DNA of 64,000 nt, from the NCBI RefSeq assembly GCF_964204645.1, contig NC_134026.1, positions 4,154,001-4,218,000 of the forward strand, written 5' to 3'. The number at the start of each line of letters is the position of its first letter. Positions within the stretch are counted from its first letter, which is position 1. The DNA is from Tubulanus polymorphus (Eukaryota; Nemertea; Palaeonemertea; Tubulaniformes; Tubulanidae). A program made the position numbers and the translations under genes. The notes beneath the pieces were generated by a model. That model was not told where the DNA came from, did not search any database, and worked only from the letters and a program-made list of their open reading frames with translations. Positions 54,397 through 64,000 of the stretch are shown one piece after another.

Positions 54397-55480
54397 AATT
54401 CCTTTTTGTTCAAAACCCAACGATATAATGCATGATCCATATACAAATCAATGATACCCGTGTCTTTCATCTCCATAATGAAAAATAAGACTGTGTTATT
54501 ATTTCTTATATCTATTCCTTCTTTTTCAAATCCTCATAATCGCCTGGCATATATTCGAACAAGTATACTTTCAAAGCATTTATATCGACTATATCCAAAT
54601 ACTTACGCACTGCAATTAGAACGGCGATTTCAATATTTTTCATTTTAACTAATAACGATTGGCTTATTGTTCTATATCTATGTGGAAGAGAATCATTAGC
54701 TCTATGTTTTATGCGGAAGTTATTGCGAACGTCAAATGAAACGAGATAAAAATCTAATAGCCATTTCGTATGATCACAACATTTTTCGATTGCTCTCCCT
54801 TTTTCAATCTCTCTCTTCCACTCCCTCTTCGTTTTTACTTGAGAGATATTTTTAACAATCTGTTTTTTAATCATTTTCTATTTCGCTTTACTACGTACAA
54901 CGAGCGTAGTATGCGATATGTAGAAATCACATGAAAATGATATAAGTCTAAGCAAAAATATTTACACATATATTACAAATCAAATTCACGCCTCCGTGTT
55001 AATTATTCATATTCAAATATTTGCAGTCGTTTTTCAATTATTCGAAACTGGATGAATTTTATACATACGTATTCCACTCCCACCTCCCTGCGTAAACGTA
55101 CGTATAGCCTACAGTATTTGGATTCGAAAATATCAAATTTTTGAAGAAAAAACCCTGGCTATAATAGTAATCGGCGCACGTAGGCCGGCCGGCCTACGAG
55201 TCGGCTAATTTAATCTATCGTTTCCTAAACAGCAGCTATCCCAATGTGTTAACAAACAAGAAGCCTATGATATGCACCGCGACCTATAAAATGCCATCTG
55301 TTCAACTTTACATGATCGTACAAGTCATAAATTGTTTACTTTTTAATTCAATTTAATAGTTTGATCAATTTGGGTTGTATCATACCAAGAGCAGTTAATC
55401 ATAACAATTAGATCGCTTAAAAACGACTAACATGGTTTTATCGATTCCCAGTGGAATTTTACATTGATAGCTGACACTAC

Positions 55481-55494
55481 TGCCCCCTGGTGGT
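55481..55494 (-). promoter_or_regulatory. CTCF-core-like site
   Basis: The minus strand reads CCACCAGGGGGCAG, which matches the vertebrate/insect CTCF core CCASYAGRKGGCR except at the last base position considered. It is a single short match in intergenic DNA between Kv and FABP. Confidence 0.3.
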
Positions 55495-57227
55495 GTAGCA
55501 ATAGAAAATCAATATAGATGTATATGATTACTAAAAAGACCAACAGAAAAAACAACATTAGTTTTAAGCACTTCGGTATGTTATTTAATTTTCCTGTGTG
55601 GTTTGCAATGAATTGCCAATCTTGCAATAAATTCACAGCAGCAAAATCTCCAATATCCTAATTCGACGCTTACATACCCACCATGTCCGCCATTTTTCGT
55701 TTTTTTTTCTATTTAGTAGGACGGACATGAACACATATTTCCATTTTTGTCGAACAAATGAACTATGCCTCAGGTTAAAACAAAATGTGTTTCTCGGTGT
55801 TCGCCAGTTCGTTCACGGGTTAGGTTTTTTAGCCGCAACCACACCGCGCCTGCAGATGTGAATGAGCCACGTGACATCACTGTTATATTAACTGCGTGAT
55901 ATATACCAATAAATTTACAATATTGCATTTTTATCAAATACAAATTCTTTTCTTGTTAATAAATAGCATTTCCCAGTAAAATTAATTCAGGCGTTGGCTT
56001 TTTATTTCAAGTCAGGGTGTGTTTTCTGCCTTGTGATTTTGATTCAATCAAAATGGAAACGGGGAAGTGCACAGATACCAATTTAGATGTCACACATTAT
56101 ATATATATGTATATCGACAAACTTTTTGAAAAATGCAGCCGTTTTAAAAGCTATTTCGTAAAGATCGGATTAACAGCTATGAGCACTATGGAAGTCCGAT
56201 TGTAACAAATATTTTCACTTCCTAAGCGGAGAACACATTAGCAAAAAGAATGCCAGAACGTATGCGACATACTGTGTTAATTGAATCGATATATTCCTCT
56301 GAATATTGAATTTGCCGGGTTGCCTTTCTCAACCGATTCTCCAGGGCTCCATTTGGAACTATCGAAAATGTATTTACCGATATGCTGTAAGCATGTCAAT
56401 GTTGAATAATCCCACGTCAACTACTGAAATTTGTATGTCTCCATATTAGCGATATGTAGCCCCACAAAGATGTAGCCCCACCCGGTGGTATCTAACATGT
56501 ATATTACGTATAATCGTGGACTCTAAAAACGAGAATCCATGCTATAATTATCGCACGGCCAATACCTCTTTTACACACCTTTCGCGATGACCTCGATGGT
56601 GAAAAATGCTTAGTTGTCAATCATGCCAACATATGGAGACCGTAGGTCTTTTTTCACAATCAAGGCGGCAAGACCGCAAAAGAAACGACTGTGTAGTTAA
56701 TGATAAAAATCTTACGGAATTTTTTTCTAAAAATCGCACGAATCTAAAATGGACGACCATTACAGAATGCTGAACCAAGTTTTGGCAATCAGTGTCTCGT
56801 CGTGAACGGTTAGTCGAAGACACACAATAAATCTGAACTTCCCTCCAAAATTATATGTACATGTATATGTACGTATAACTGAAATACGGATTACCAAAGT
56901 GATCGTCAATCATCGTCAAGTGTCCCGTGATGATTGTTTATCGTACATGGAGAGGCCCTGATAAAATTTCGGGTCAGTTGAGTTTAACACGAGAACTGTA
57001 CAATGCGCCATGTTAATACGTCAAATTACACATGTGTCTGGATATGGTAACGTATGATTAACGCTAAATTTAATTAGAAATAGTTAGAATTTGCAGCGCG
57101 GCTCAATTGTAACTGTGTAAGGGAATCAACCACACGGCAGTTTACATATTCAGTTTTTCGCCAACGGGAGGCCAATCGCGGAGACATTAAGAAAACGTAA
57201 GCCACAGATAACGGACTCATCGTGAAA

Positions 57228-58362
57228 ATGGATAGCGATCACGCTGAAAATATGGCACCCGTCGATTTTTCTGGCACATGGGAGCTGGAAAAAAGCGAAA
57301 ATTTTGAAAAATACATGGATATTTTGGCAAAAAGTAAGTTCGAAAAAATTATTCTCCAAAACAACTCGAATTTGTTGCTATGAGCGTACATGAAAAATGT
57401 TTGGATGTTTTATACATTCAAAGTTATTTACCGCAGCTCAATGTGGCTGCAGGAACTGAACAACCGCCATGTTTGTTTCAGATGAAAATTTCGTGGTGCG
57501 GCAAAGTATGAAAATGGCCAGGTACGCCAAGCCGGTTCAGACAATTCGGCAAAACGGGGACAAATTCTCGATCGAAACGAAGGTCACTTTTTGGACTGGA
57601 AAGATAGAATTTACGATTGGCGATGACTACGAAAGTAATGAACGAGGTCATAAACTAAAGGTATAGAATACATCAGGGGCGAATCCTAGATATATTCCAG
57701 AATATAGTCAGAAAAATATGAATAACATATTACACCAGTCTTTATCATGGATCCCGTGTTTCTACGGATAATATTATGTATGTAAATGCTGTTTTGGTCC
57801 CTTTTTCTTTACGAAAGGGTCTTGGGGGTACACGAGAAAAAGTGTCAGCAAGATACTCGATTGGCCAAAACTTGACACGTTGATGTGAATTACTAGCTCC
57901 AATGTTGTATCTTGAAATTGGGGCCGTCGTGGCACGTACCCCTGGTATAAAATTCACCGGGAAAAGATTAACGTAAATTTTCCGTAAGGAAAACTGTTTT
58001 ACTGATGTCTCCAGCAGGGCGCTCTGTCGTATACGCATAGTTTCTGTCCGGCCGGGACTCAACGTGTCTTTTTCGAATGTTTCCAAGGGCGTAGGACAAT
58101 GGGAAGGCAATAAGTTGGTGATCAAATACGAACCAGTTGAGAATCCGACGAAACTGCATAAGCAAATAATTACTCGAGAAATCATTGACGACGAGATGGT
58201 TATGGTAGGTCGTTCATACCATTAATTCCACGGTCTATCGAGAAACGTAAAACTATAACTTTTCTATAGGCCTGCGTCTAATTTCATCGCACATTTCAGA
58301 CACTGGAATTGGTCGGTGAAGAGTTTTTGTGCAAACGGTATTACAAAAGAATAGACGCTTAG
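57228..58362 (+). CDS. FABP: Fatty-acid-binding protein family (iLBP), complete (4 exons)
   Basis: Exons 57228-57333, 57482-57660, 58088-58204 and 58300-58362 join in frame to 154 aa and reproduce the classic four-exon FABP/CRABP gene structure. Key signs: FSGTWELEKSENFEKYM at the N-terminus (family FxGTWKLVxSxNFxxYM), TIRQNGDKFSIET, GHKLK at the exon 2/3 border, QWEGNKLV, REIIDDEMVMTLEL, and the C-terminal CKRYYKRI containing the R-x-Y carboxylate-binding pair. The acceptor for exon 3 (TTTCCAAG/GGC) was chosen because it keeps phase and aligns with the conserved K-x-(3)-W/L-x-G-x-KLV spacing; there is an in-frame stop farther upstream. Compared with typical 132-135-aa members it has about 10 extra N-terminal residues and a longer loop near YEPVENPTK. 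It is a cytosolic lipid chaperone by family; retinoid binding is possible. Confidence 0.92.
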
Positions 58363-59173
58363 AAGCAAGAATTAGAATTCTTCCCGGCAGCTGAGCAGCA
58401 GATGCATACGCCGCATTAACTTTCATTCGCCATCAACTGAGACACGCCGCCACAGTAGCTGCAGTAGGCATACGGTACCTGACGCGTACAAATACGATAT
58501 TTGTTTTCTGTCATTCCTCGCTAAATTGAATTACTTACATAATGAATTTCAATGAACTGCTGCTGTTTTGGGATCCAGATTTTAATCTCAATCGGGAAAC
58601 GTAAACAAAAAATATATCAGTGTATATCCAGATTCGTTTCGATCTGCTTACTGGATAATTTTCGATCCAGGCTACAAAATGGTGGATGCTTGGAGTGTTT
58701 TTATTTTAACCGCTCAAACCTTTAAAATTCATGAAAATATAGACGTGATTTTGCCGTTTTAGCCCCACAAAGCCCTGCTCCTTGATACGGGGTCCTTACA
58801 GATTATTCCTGATGCAAGATTTGAAAGAAAACTTTCAAATTTCGCGGAAGTGTCTGCATCACTTACATATCCCAAATTACAGTAGAATCCTCCTGAATCG
58901 GAACTGTTTATCTCAGTTAATCATTAAATCGTGGGATTTGAAAGCAAATTGTTATCCTATTCCTCCTTCATTCGCGATTGCTGATTAATCGGTTACTACC
59001 TTCCATCGAATAGAAAATCCTCTATGGTCCCAACTATGATTTACAAACTGTAGCCAAAAATTTGTTATTTCCTATTTCTCAAAATGGAAGGAGTTTCGGG
59101 AATTTTGCTCAAAACAAATGAGTAACTTAACAGCATTTTCCATTTAGGAGGTTAAATAAATAAGTATAAACAA

Positions 59174-59481
59174 GGATTCGAACCTGATGGCATTGAGACT
59201 GCGTCGCTGTGGCTTGGTACAACCTCGCTTGCCGGGTTCCGATCTCGCTTCAACTAGTGGGTTCGAATCCCACGGGTGAAGTTGAGCTGGGTGCGGGCTA
59301 ACAGGTTTGAATCCCTGCCGAGGGAAGGTACGATTGATACGATAGCTAATAATGTGCGCAACAGTTGCGTCGTGTCTAGCAACAGCATGCTTTACGGAAA
59401 AAGTATTTGCGACTTATGCTATGTATTGGGGATTCGAACTGGCTCCGCAGTCACTTGGCGAGCCACTCGGGTTCGAATCCC
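59174..59481. repeat. Cluster of five tRNA T-arm/B-box-like motifs
   Basis: GGTTCGAATCC-type motifs occur at 59174-59184 (minus), 59259-59271 (plus), 59304-59314 (plus, GGTTTGAATCC), 59430-59440 (minus, AGTTCGAATCC) and 59469-59481 (plus). The second has a perfect 5-bp T stem. None has a matching acceptor stem or clear A box at the right distance, so these look like tRNA-derived SINE debris rather than tRNA genes. Confidence 0.5.
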
Positions 59482-60316
59482 ATATTTGCGACCGGCATAT
59501 CGGACGTCGCTTTATAGACACTGACTGCATCCTCATCAAAATAAATTTGCAACTTTCCCCCCAGTATCATTCGAAATTTTTCACAAACAGGTCCGTCCAA
59601 CAGTTACTCTCCATCAGCAGTCTATAACCAGATAACGTGCAGTTCCTTGCGGATAAGCAGGATCAGGTCGCGGGAATTCGTACTAAAACTACATGTAGTG
59701 TCGTGGAACCGGCTAGTGACAGCTTGCATCCTCTTTTAGCCGACCGGGCATTATTCCTACAACGCGTAGAATCTTAATGGCATTTCCTCAGTAAATCAAC
59801 TTTCAACAAAACCAGTCACACATAATAAAACAACACACAACTAACACTTTGCTTTATCAGTGGTACATCTTTTTTATATACAATATTTATTCCGAGACAG
59901 AAACTTCCATGAAATTCAAATCGAGGTGTGTTTTTGAACACAGCAAAATAGAATGGTAGATCTGGAAATGGTTCAAAACTCATCCGACTAATCATACACT
60001 ATGTAGAAAATGCAACCGACAATGGTTTATAATGATTTGAATGTTTATTTACACAAAAGTGTCGCTGGTAGGAGACATCGATCCTTCGCCAGCCGCTTCG
60101 TAGCCAGGCACTTAAAACGTTTAAGTAATATTAATGATACGACCTGGACATCAAAAATGAAATCTGAAACGCAGAAAGAGGAATAATTATTAACGGCGTT
60201 CAAGCATGTTTCACTGGCAGACAGTCGAACTCGGCTAAGTCGTCGTAATAAGTTTTCACTATATTCGAGTTCTTATACCGTAGAACTGACTTATAATAAT
60301 TCGAATTTTCACTTAA

Positions 60317-60589
60317 CCTTTTCAGTGCATCTACACCGCAGTGCAGTGTATGAATCGGTGATGGATTTTGCTAGTACACCGCACTGCGGTGTATTGATGT
60401 AATTAGTTTTTATCTCTATACGAAGATGACAGCACCCGTCAAACATAGTGAAATATTAGTACCTAACGATACACTGCACTGCGGTGTAGACGCATTGTAG
60501 TGCTATTCCAGTTATTCAACACACTAGGGTGGAATTTTCCCAAATTTTCTCCAGCACTATAGGGTATTAATTAGTCAGCACAGAAAGGG
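60317..60589. mobile_element. piggyBac-type MITE (TTAA target) with three internal hairpins
   Basis: TTAA flanks both ends (60313-60316 and 60590-60593). The ends CCTTTTCAGTGC and CCCTTTCTGTGC (read inward) agree at 10 of 12 bases. Inside are three 19-nt near-palindromes of the form TACACYGCASTGCRGTGTA at 60332-60350, 60375-60393 and 60470-60488. It has no ORF, so it is non-autonomous. Confidence 0.75.
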
Positions 60590-60819
60590 TTAATTCGAAT
60601 GAAATCACTGGTCCCTTAAATCAGAAACTGTGCAAACTACTATTCATAATTCGGAGAAATCTGGGCAGTCCTTAGTCATTGAAATGAGTTCTACTGAACA
60701 TAAGTTTGGATAAGTTGTCGACTTAATGATAAGATTGTCTAACTAACTATAAGTCTTGAGCCAGTTTTGACTGCAATTTATATTAAAACTATTATTGATT
60801 TACCTCTCTTGTCTCCTTT

Positions 60820-63800
60820 CTAATAGGAGGGTGGTTCGGGACAATCCCTGATCATATGACCCTTTTTGTTGCAACGATAACATGAACGATCTGAAATTAC
60901 ATACAAAACACACGCATATTTTATATGGATTCTTTAGAAGACAAATTCCATATATAGGGACATTACCTGCACACTGCACGTATTGATTCTGAAATGTCAT
61001 GTTATTCGCAAATATACTTTCGATTGTTTTTTTTTTGTCTAGTAGTTGTACCATGTTATGCTGTTAAGACGGTTTTTTAACGATAATTGAAACAAGAATT
61101 TACTCTAAAAAATAACTATTTCTAGATATCGTGTACCACGTGTTTCGAATTTTGACCAGAGTCCGAAAGCATAACTAGATATATAAACTACTCACCATAA
61201 ACAGGTAGGCGAAGAACATGGAAAAAAAACTGGATAAAATATATAAATAAATATATATATGTATGTATATATGTATGTATATATATAAATATACACGAGA
61301 TCTAATTTTGATGATTATTTAGCTAAACACAGGTCAGGGTAGTCAGATACACTTGTACGGGTAATCCAAAAAACCACATTCCACCACTTATTACAAGAGG
61401 ACTGGCTACAAGTGTATTCAACCTCAGGCTCACTCCTCACAGTACCTGCTGCTTACGAGAAATACTGTTTTAGAAGCGTATTTTTGCATTAAACGTTAAG
61501 GAGATGCCCAGCGTGTAGTTGATTCTTCCCCGGGTGGTCATTAACAGGTATATATATTGATGGCAATACGTCCATACGTGAACGGTAGGGAGATCCTTTC
61601 AACTTCCTGAAATCAGAATGGTTTTGTTCCGTTAACGTGAATCATCAACAAGAATCTGCTGACCCGGTTACCAGATTTCAACCAACTGACTCGACACATG
61701 TTCCAACTTTGTATTGAATTTCTATAAAGCAACATAACATTACGGCAAACGTCTCCGAACTCAGTTCCTAGCCAACTTGATGACCGCTTCCTCGCAGGGA
61801 TTCTAATGATAGGGATCGTTCATAGCACGCGACACGCGAGCCCGAGCCATAGGCAGTAGGACCTAGCCCATTGAAAACAATCTGCGCAAAGTAAGCTATT
61901 CAAACTACGAAATGAATCAAAATCATTCATCATATTTAGCTAGAATTTCGCCCTTGTTCGTTTGACACATGTGACTTCAAAATCCCTGATGATTTTGTTT
62001 ACACCAGCCATCGTTTTTAATCATGCGCCAGACACACTCGAAATAGAACGTTCTCACAGCGTAGACAGGTGTTAGTGAGAGGGTATGTTAGAACGACGTG
62101 CTTACACAAGGTCGGACCACACAAGGTCGGACCTTTATTAAAAAGATATGGTCTACTTTTTGCGTATGTACTTAATGAACGGCCCCAGATTTCAGGAATC
62201 TATCATGATATCAAAACCCTTCAAATCTGATGCACAGCTATATATCTTCTCAGTACTAAATAATGACCATCCAACACGAACAGTACCGTGTTTAACACTG
62301 TGCTACAGATGGTTTGCTTATCTATACTGATTCAGATACACAAATTATGCTACAACTTAATTTACAAGAGTTGTACCATGATGAGCCCAGCCGTGACCAG
62401 TACAAATCCCTGTTAGGAGCAGGTGATCCATTTAAAGATATCATTATGTTTAGAACTGAGCAAGTCGACGTTGCCGGTGTATATACTGTAAATCTCCACT
62501 TATCACTCTACTCGTACAATTTTCATGTTTCCAAACTTCTTAAAAACAAGCCTTCATACTTTATTTACACTTGAATTAATCATCTAGTCATTTTTTTTCG
62601 TTGAGCAAAATTGATTTTCTTTCTTAATCGAATAGCCTTCACAGGTCAGTGTGTGTGTGGCCGAGATGACATATCACGCATGCAGTATTCGGTTGTTCGT
62701 ACACTCGTTTTTATAAGTTTTCCGCAACAATAAATTTGACCTCAAACTAGCGACAGTGAAAATGTACGGTTTACAATAGCACAATTTAATCAATGCGTAA
62801 TTACACCGTTATACGAGAGAAGGAAATTAACAATAATTACCGTAACTACCGCCGCCGCCTCCGCCGCCGCCACCACCACCTCCACCACCACCAGATCGAT
62901 TCGGACAATCCCTCGATATGTGTCCCTCTTCCTGACACGTGTAACATGTACGACGTCCTAGAAGTCAAGCGGAAATCAAATCAGACATAAATATCACCAC
63001 AGCCCATTTCTATCCTGCGGATAACAGACTGCGCTCGGTGAATTTCTTACGGGTTTCACAATTCCATTTTCCATACCCAGATTATTAATGTTCCATACCC
63101 CTTAGTTTAAAGCCCTGAACACACACAAGGCGATTTTATTCGCACAGCGTCTGCGATTACAGATTTCACAGCGAGATTAGCATAGCGTGTTTGGTCGGCT
63201 GCAGGCGATTATCACGTGTGGTCTGTCGCATGCAAAAATCAAACATGTTTGATATTTTCGTGGCGAATTTTATCGCAGCAAATATTTCCGTGCAGTGTGA
63301 ATTTTGCTGCGAACCACTCGAAATCAACCAATCAATGACTAGCAACAACAACAACAATTTTAAGTTTCCTGGACGCAGCCATCTCCCGTTTGATCACATG
63401 ACCACGAACTGCGCATGAGGTTGCCAACAGCTGATTGCATAGGTGTGTTCGCTCTGCGCTATATTCACTGCGAAAATCGCATAGTGTGTTCGGGCTTAAC
63501 AGGCAATGTAATGTAACCATCACATTAACATAACCGTTAATGTGATGGTTTACTAAGCTATATTTTTTTCTACACAATACCGAAACCAGATTTAAAATTG
63601 GCTGTGACTGTGTAAACGGGGATAAGAAATTCTGGTCAAATTGTGCCGATTTAGGGCAGGCATAAATTATGCCTGCCCTAAATCTTCCTTCAATTACAAT
63701 CTAGACAAAAATATCCAATTGCATATCTCTCAAAATAGTTTTTTCAAGGAATCGTAAGGACCCAGAGTTAGTTAGTACTTACCACCGCCGCCGCCACCAC

Positions 63801-63938
63801 CTCCACTGTAGTTATTATATCCACGATCACCACCTCTATTATTATATCCGCGATCACCACCACGGCTAAAACCACCGCCGCTATAACTGCCATAACCGCC
63901 TCCGCTGCTGTATCCACCTCCGCCGCTGCCATAGTCAC
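60820..63938 (-). CDS. Glycine-rich protein with two CCHC zinc knuckles (3' end only; gene continues beyond 64000)
   Basis: Three phase-matched exons (all phase 1) read on the minus strand: 63938-63783, 62957-62841 and 60890-60820, ending at a TAG after PEPPSY. The first encodes Gly/Tyr/Ser repeats with RGG- and RGYNN-type units. The second opens with a zinc knuckle, CYTCQEEGHISRDC (CX2CX4HX4C), followed by about 15 Gly and SY. The third gives a second knuckle, CYRCNKKGHMIRDC. If the second intron is kept, the frame stops within a few codons (GNYC), giving a one-knuckle form. Low-complexity Gly/RGG plus knuckles is typical of RNA- or single-stranded nucleic-acid-binding proteins. A C-terminal location of the knuckles argues against a Vasa helicase; an RRM or cold-shock domain may lie upstream, out of view. 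Introns hold hairpins and a MITE. Confidence 0.8.
61239..61296 (+). repeat. TA/TGTA microsatellite
   Basis: AT-rich run with TATG units, in an intron of the glycine-rich gene. Confidence 0.9.
63111..63495. mobile_element. TTAA-flanked MITE in an intron of the glycine-rich gene
   Basis: The left end AGCCCTGAACACACAC...GGCGATTTTATTCGCA and the inverted right end GCCCGAACACAC...TGCGATTTTCGCA pair imperfectly over about 30 bp. TTAA lies at 63107-63110 and 63496-63499, as expected for piggyBac-like insertion. The body has short ORFs in several frames but none looks like a transposase. Confidence 0.65.
63515..63550. repeat. 15-bp perfect hairpin
   Basis: Arms AACCATCACATTAAC and GTTAATGTGATGGTT are separated by 6 nt, 20 bases after the MITE end. 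Confidence 0.9.
63648..63684. repeat. 17-bp perfect hairpin
   Basis: Arms GATTTAGGGCAGGCATA and its exact reverse complement are separated by 3 nt; about 100 bases from the donor site of the Gly-rich exon at 63783. Confidence 0.9.
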
Positions 63939-64000
63939 CTGCAATAAATCAATTAAACACTCCTATATGTTAGACATTGTATTACTTCTCTCTCCTTTTA

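Larger units (their letters stand above)
53580..57227. other. Intergenic region between Kv and FABP genes
   Basis: No exon-like ORF was found. It contains a GT-rich microsatellite, a 20-bp perfect palindrome at 55179-55198 and a CTCF-like core motif at 55481-55494. Confidence 0.5.
58363..60819. other. Intergenic region between FABP and the glycine-rich gene
   Basis: Convergent gene ends with no exon-like ORF. It carries a cluster of tRNA B-box-like motifs (59174-59481) and a TTAA-flanked MITE (60317-60589). Confidence 0.55.

Noticed and set aside
57745-58185. Antisense ORF of 146 codons over FABP exon 3
   Set aside because: It overlaps a well-supported exon on the other strand and shows no recognisable domain; a shadow ORF.
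59208-59281. A tRNA gene ending in a perfect T arm
   Set aside because: No complementary 7-bp acceptor stem or proper A box lies at the expected distance.
62148-62574. Two overlapping plus-strand ORFs in the intron of the glycine-rich gene
   Set aside because: The second has a plausible composition, but the frames differ, no family is recognisable and there are no paired splice sites.
60820-63938. Vasa/DDX4 helicase
   Set aside because: Gly-rich and CCHC modules suggest it, but the protein ends right after the second knuckle with no helicase domain following.

Overview
The window looks like intron-rich, AT-rich nuclear DNA of a spiralian invertebrate, most likely a mollusc or close relative. 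The evidence is short GT-AG exons, an SYK-type kinase without ankyrin repeats, NaGLT1-like transporters, a lectin-like/EGF/FN3 receptor of a style common in molluscs, and many short TIR elements. All identifications come from reading translations and splice signals by eye; no database search was possible. Intron phases were checked exon by exon and agree for every multi-exon model given.

Layout: (1) 87-4655, minus: 5' part (13 exons) of a receptor ectodomain: signal peptide, EGF, discoidin/fucolectin-like domain, EGF, six FN3 domains; it runs off the left edge. (2) 9136-15585, plus: a complete TLX homeobox gene (3 exons, 313 aa), with a Penelope-like retroelement remnant in intron 1, followed by about 7 kb without genes. 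(3) 22740-24772 and 27206-28727, minus: tandem MFS transporters of NaGLT1/MFSD4 type, separated by a region with a fold-back element and homopolymer runs. (4) 31169-35614, plus: SYK-family tyrosine kinase (15 exons, 700 aa). (5) 38504-41499, minus: sideroflexin-5-like mitochondrial carrier (11 exons, 334 aa). (6) 42690-46211, minus: a single-exon 1173-aa membrane protein with four TSP1 repeats, two LamG-like domains, an Ig-like domain and one TM segment. (7) 47928-53579, plus: a Kv-type channel (2 exons, 588 aa) lacking the S6 PVP motif and the two outer S4 charges. (8) 57228-58362, plus: a fatty-acid-binding protein (4 exons, 154 aa). (9) 60820-63938, minus: 3' end of a glycine-rich protein with two CCHC zinc knuckles.

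The genes do not form one pathway. The points most worth following are the divergent Kv channel, the unusual intronless TSP1/LamG/Ig receptor, a hammerhead-ribozyme-like core inside a 59-bp inverted repeat in the Kv intron, a gene-conversion-like identical tract between the MFS copies, and the linkage of TLX with a sideroflexin gene, which recalls the pairing of these families on human chromosomes. Noncoding DNA carries several TTAA-flanked or GGGCCC-ended TIR elements and strong hairpins.
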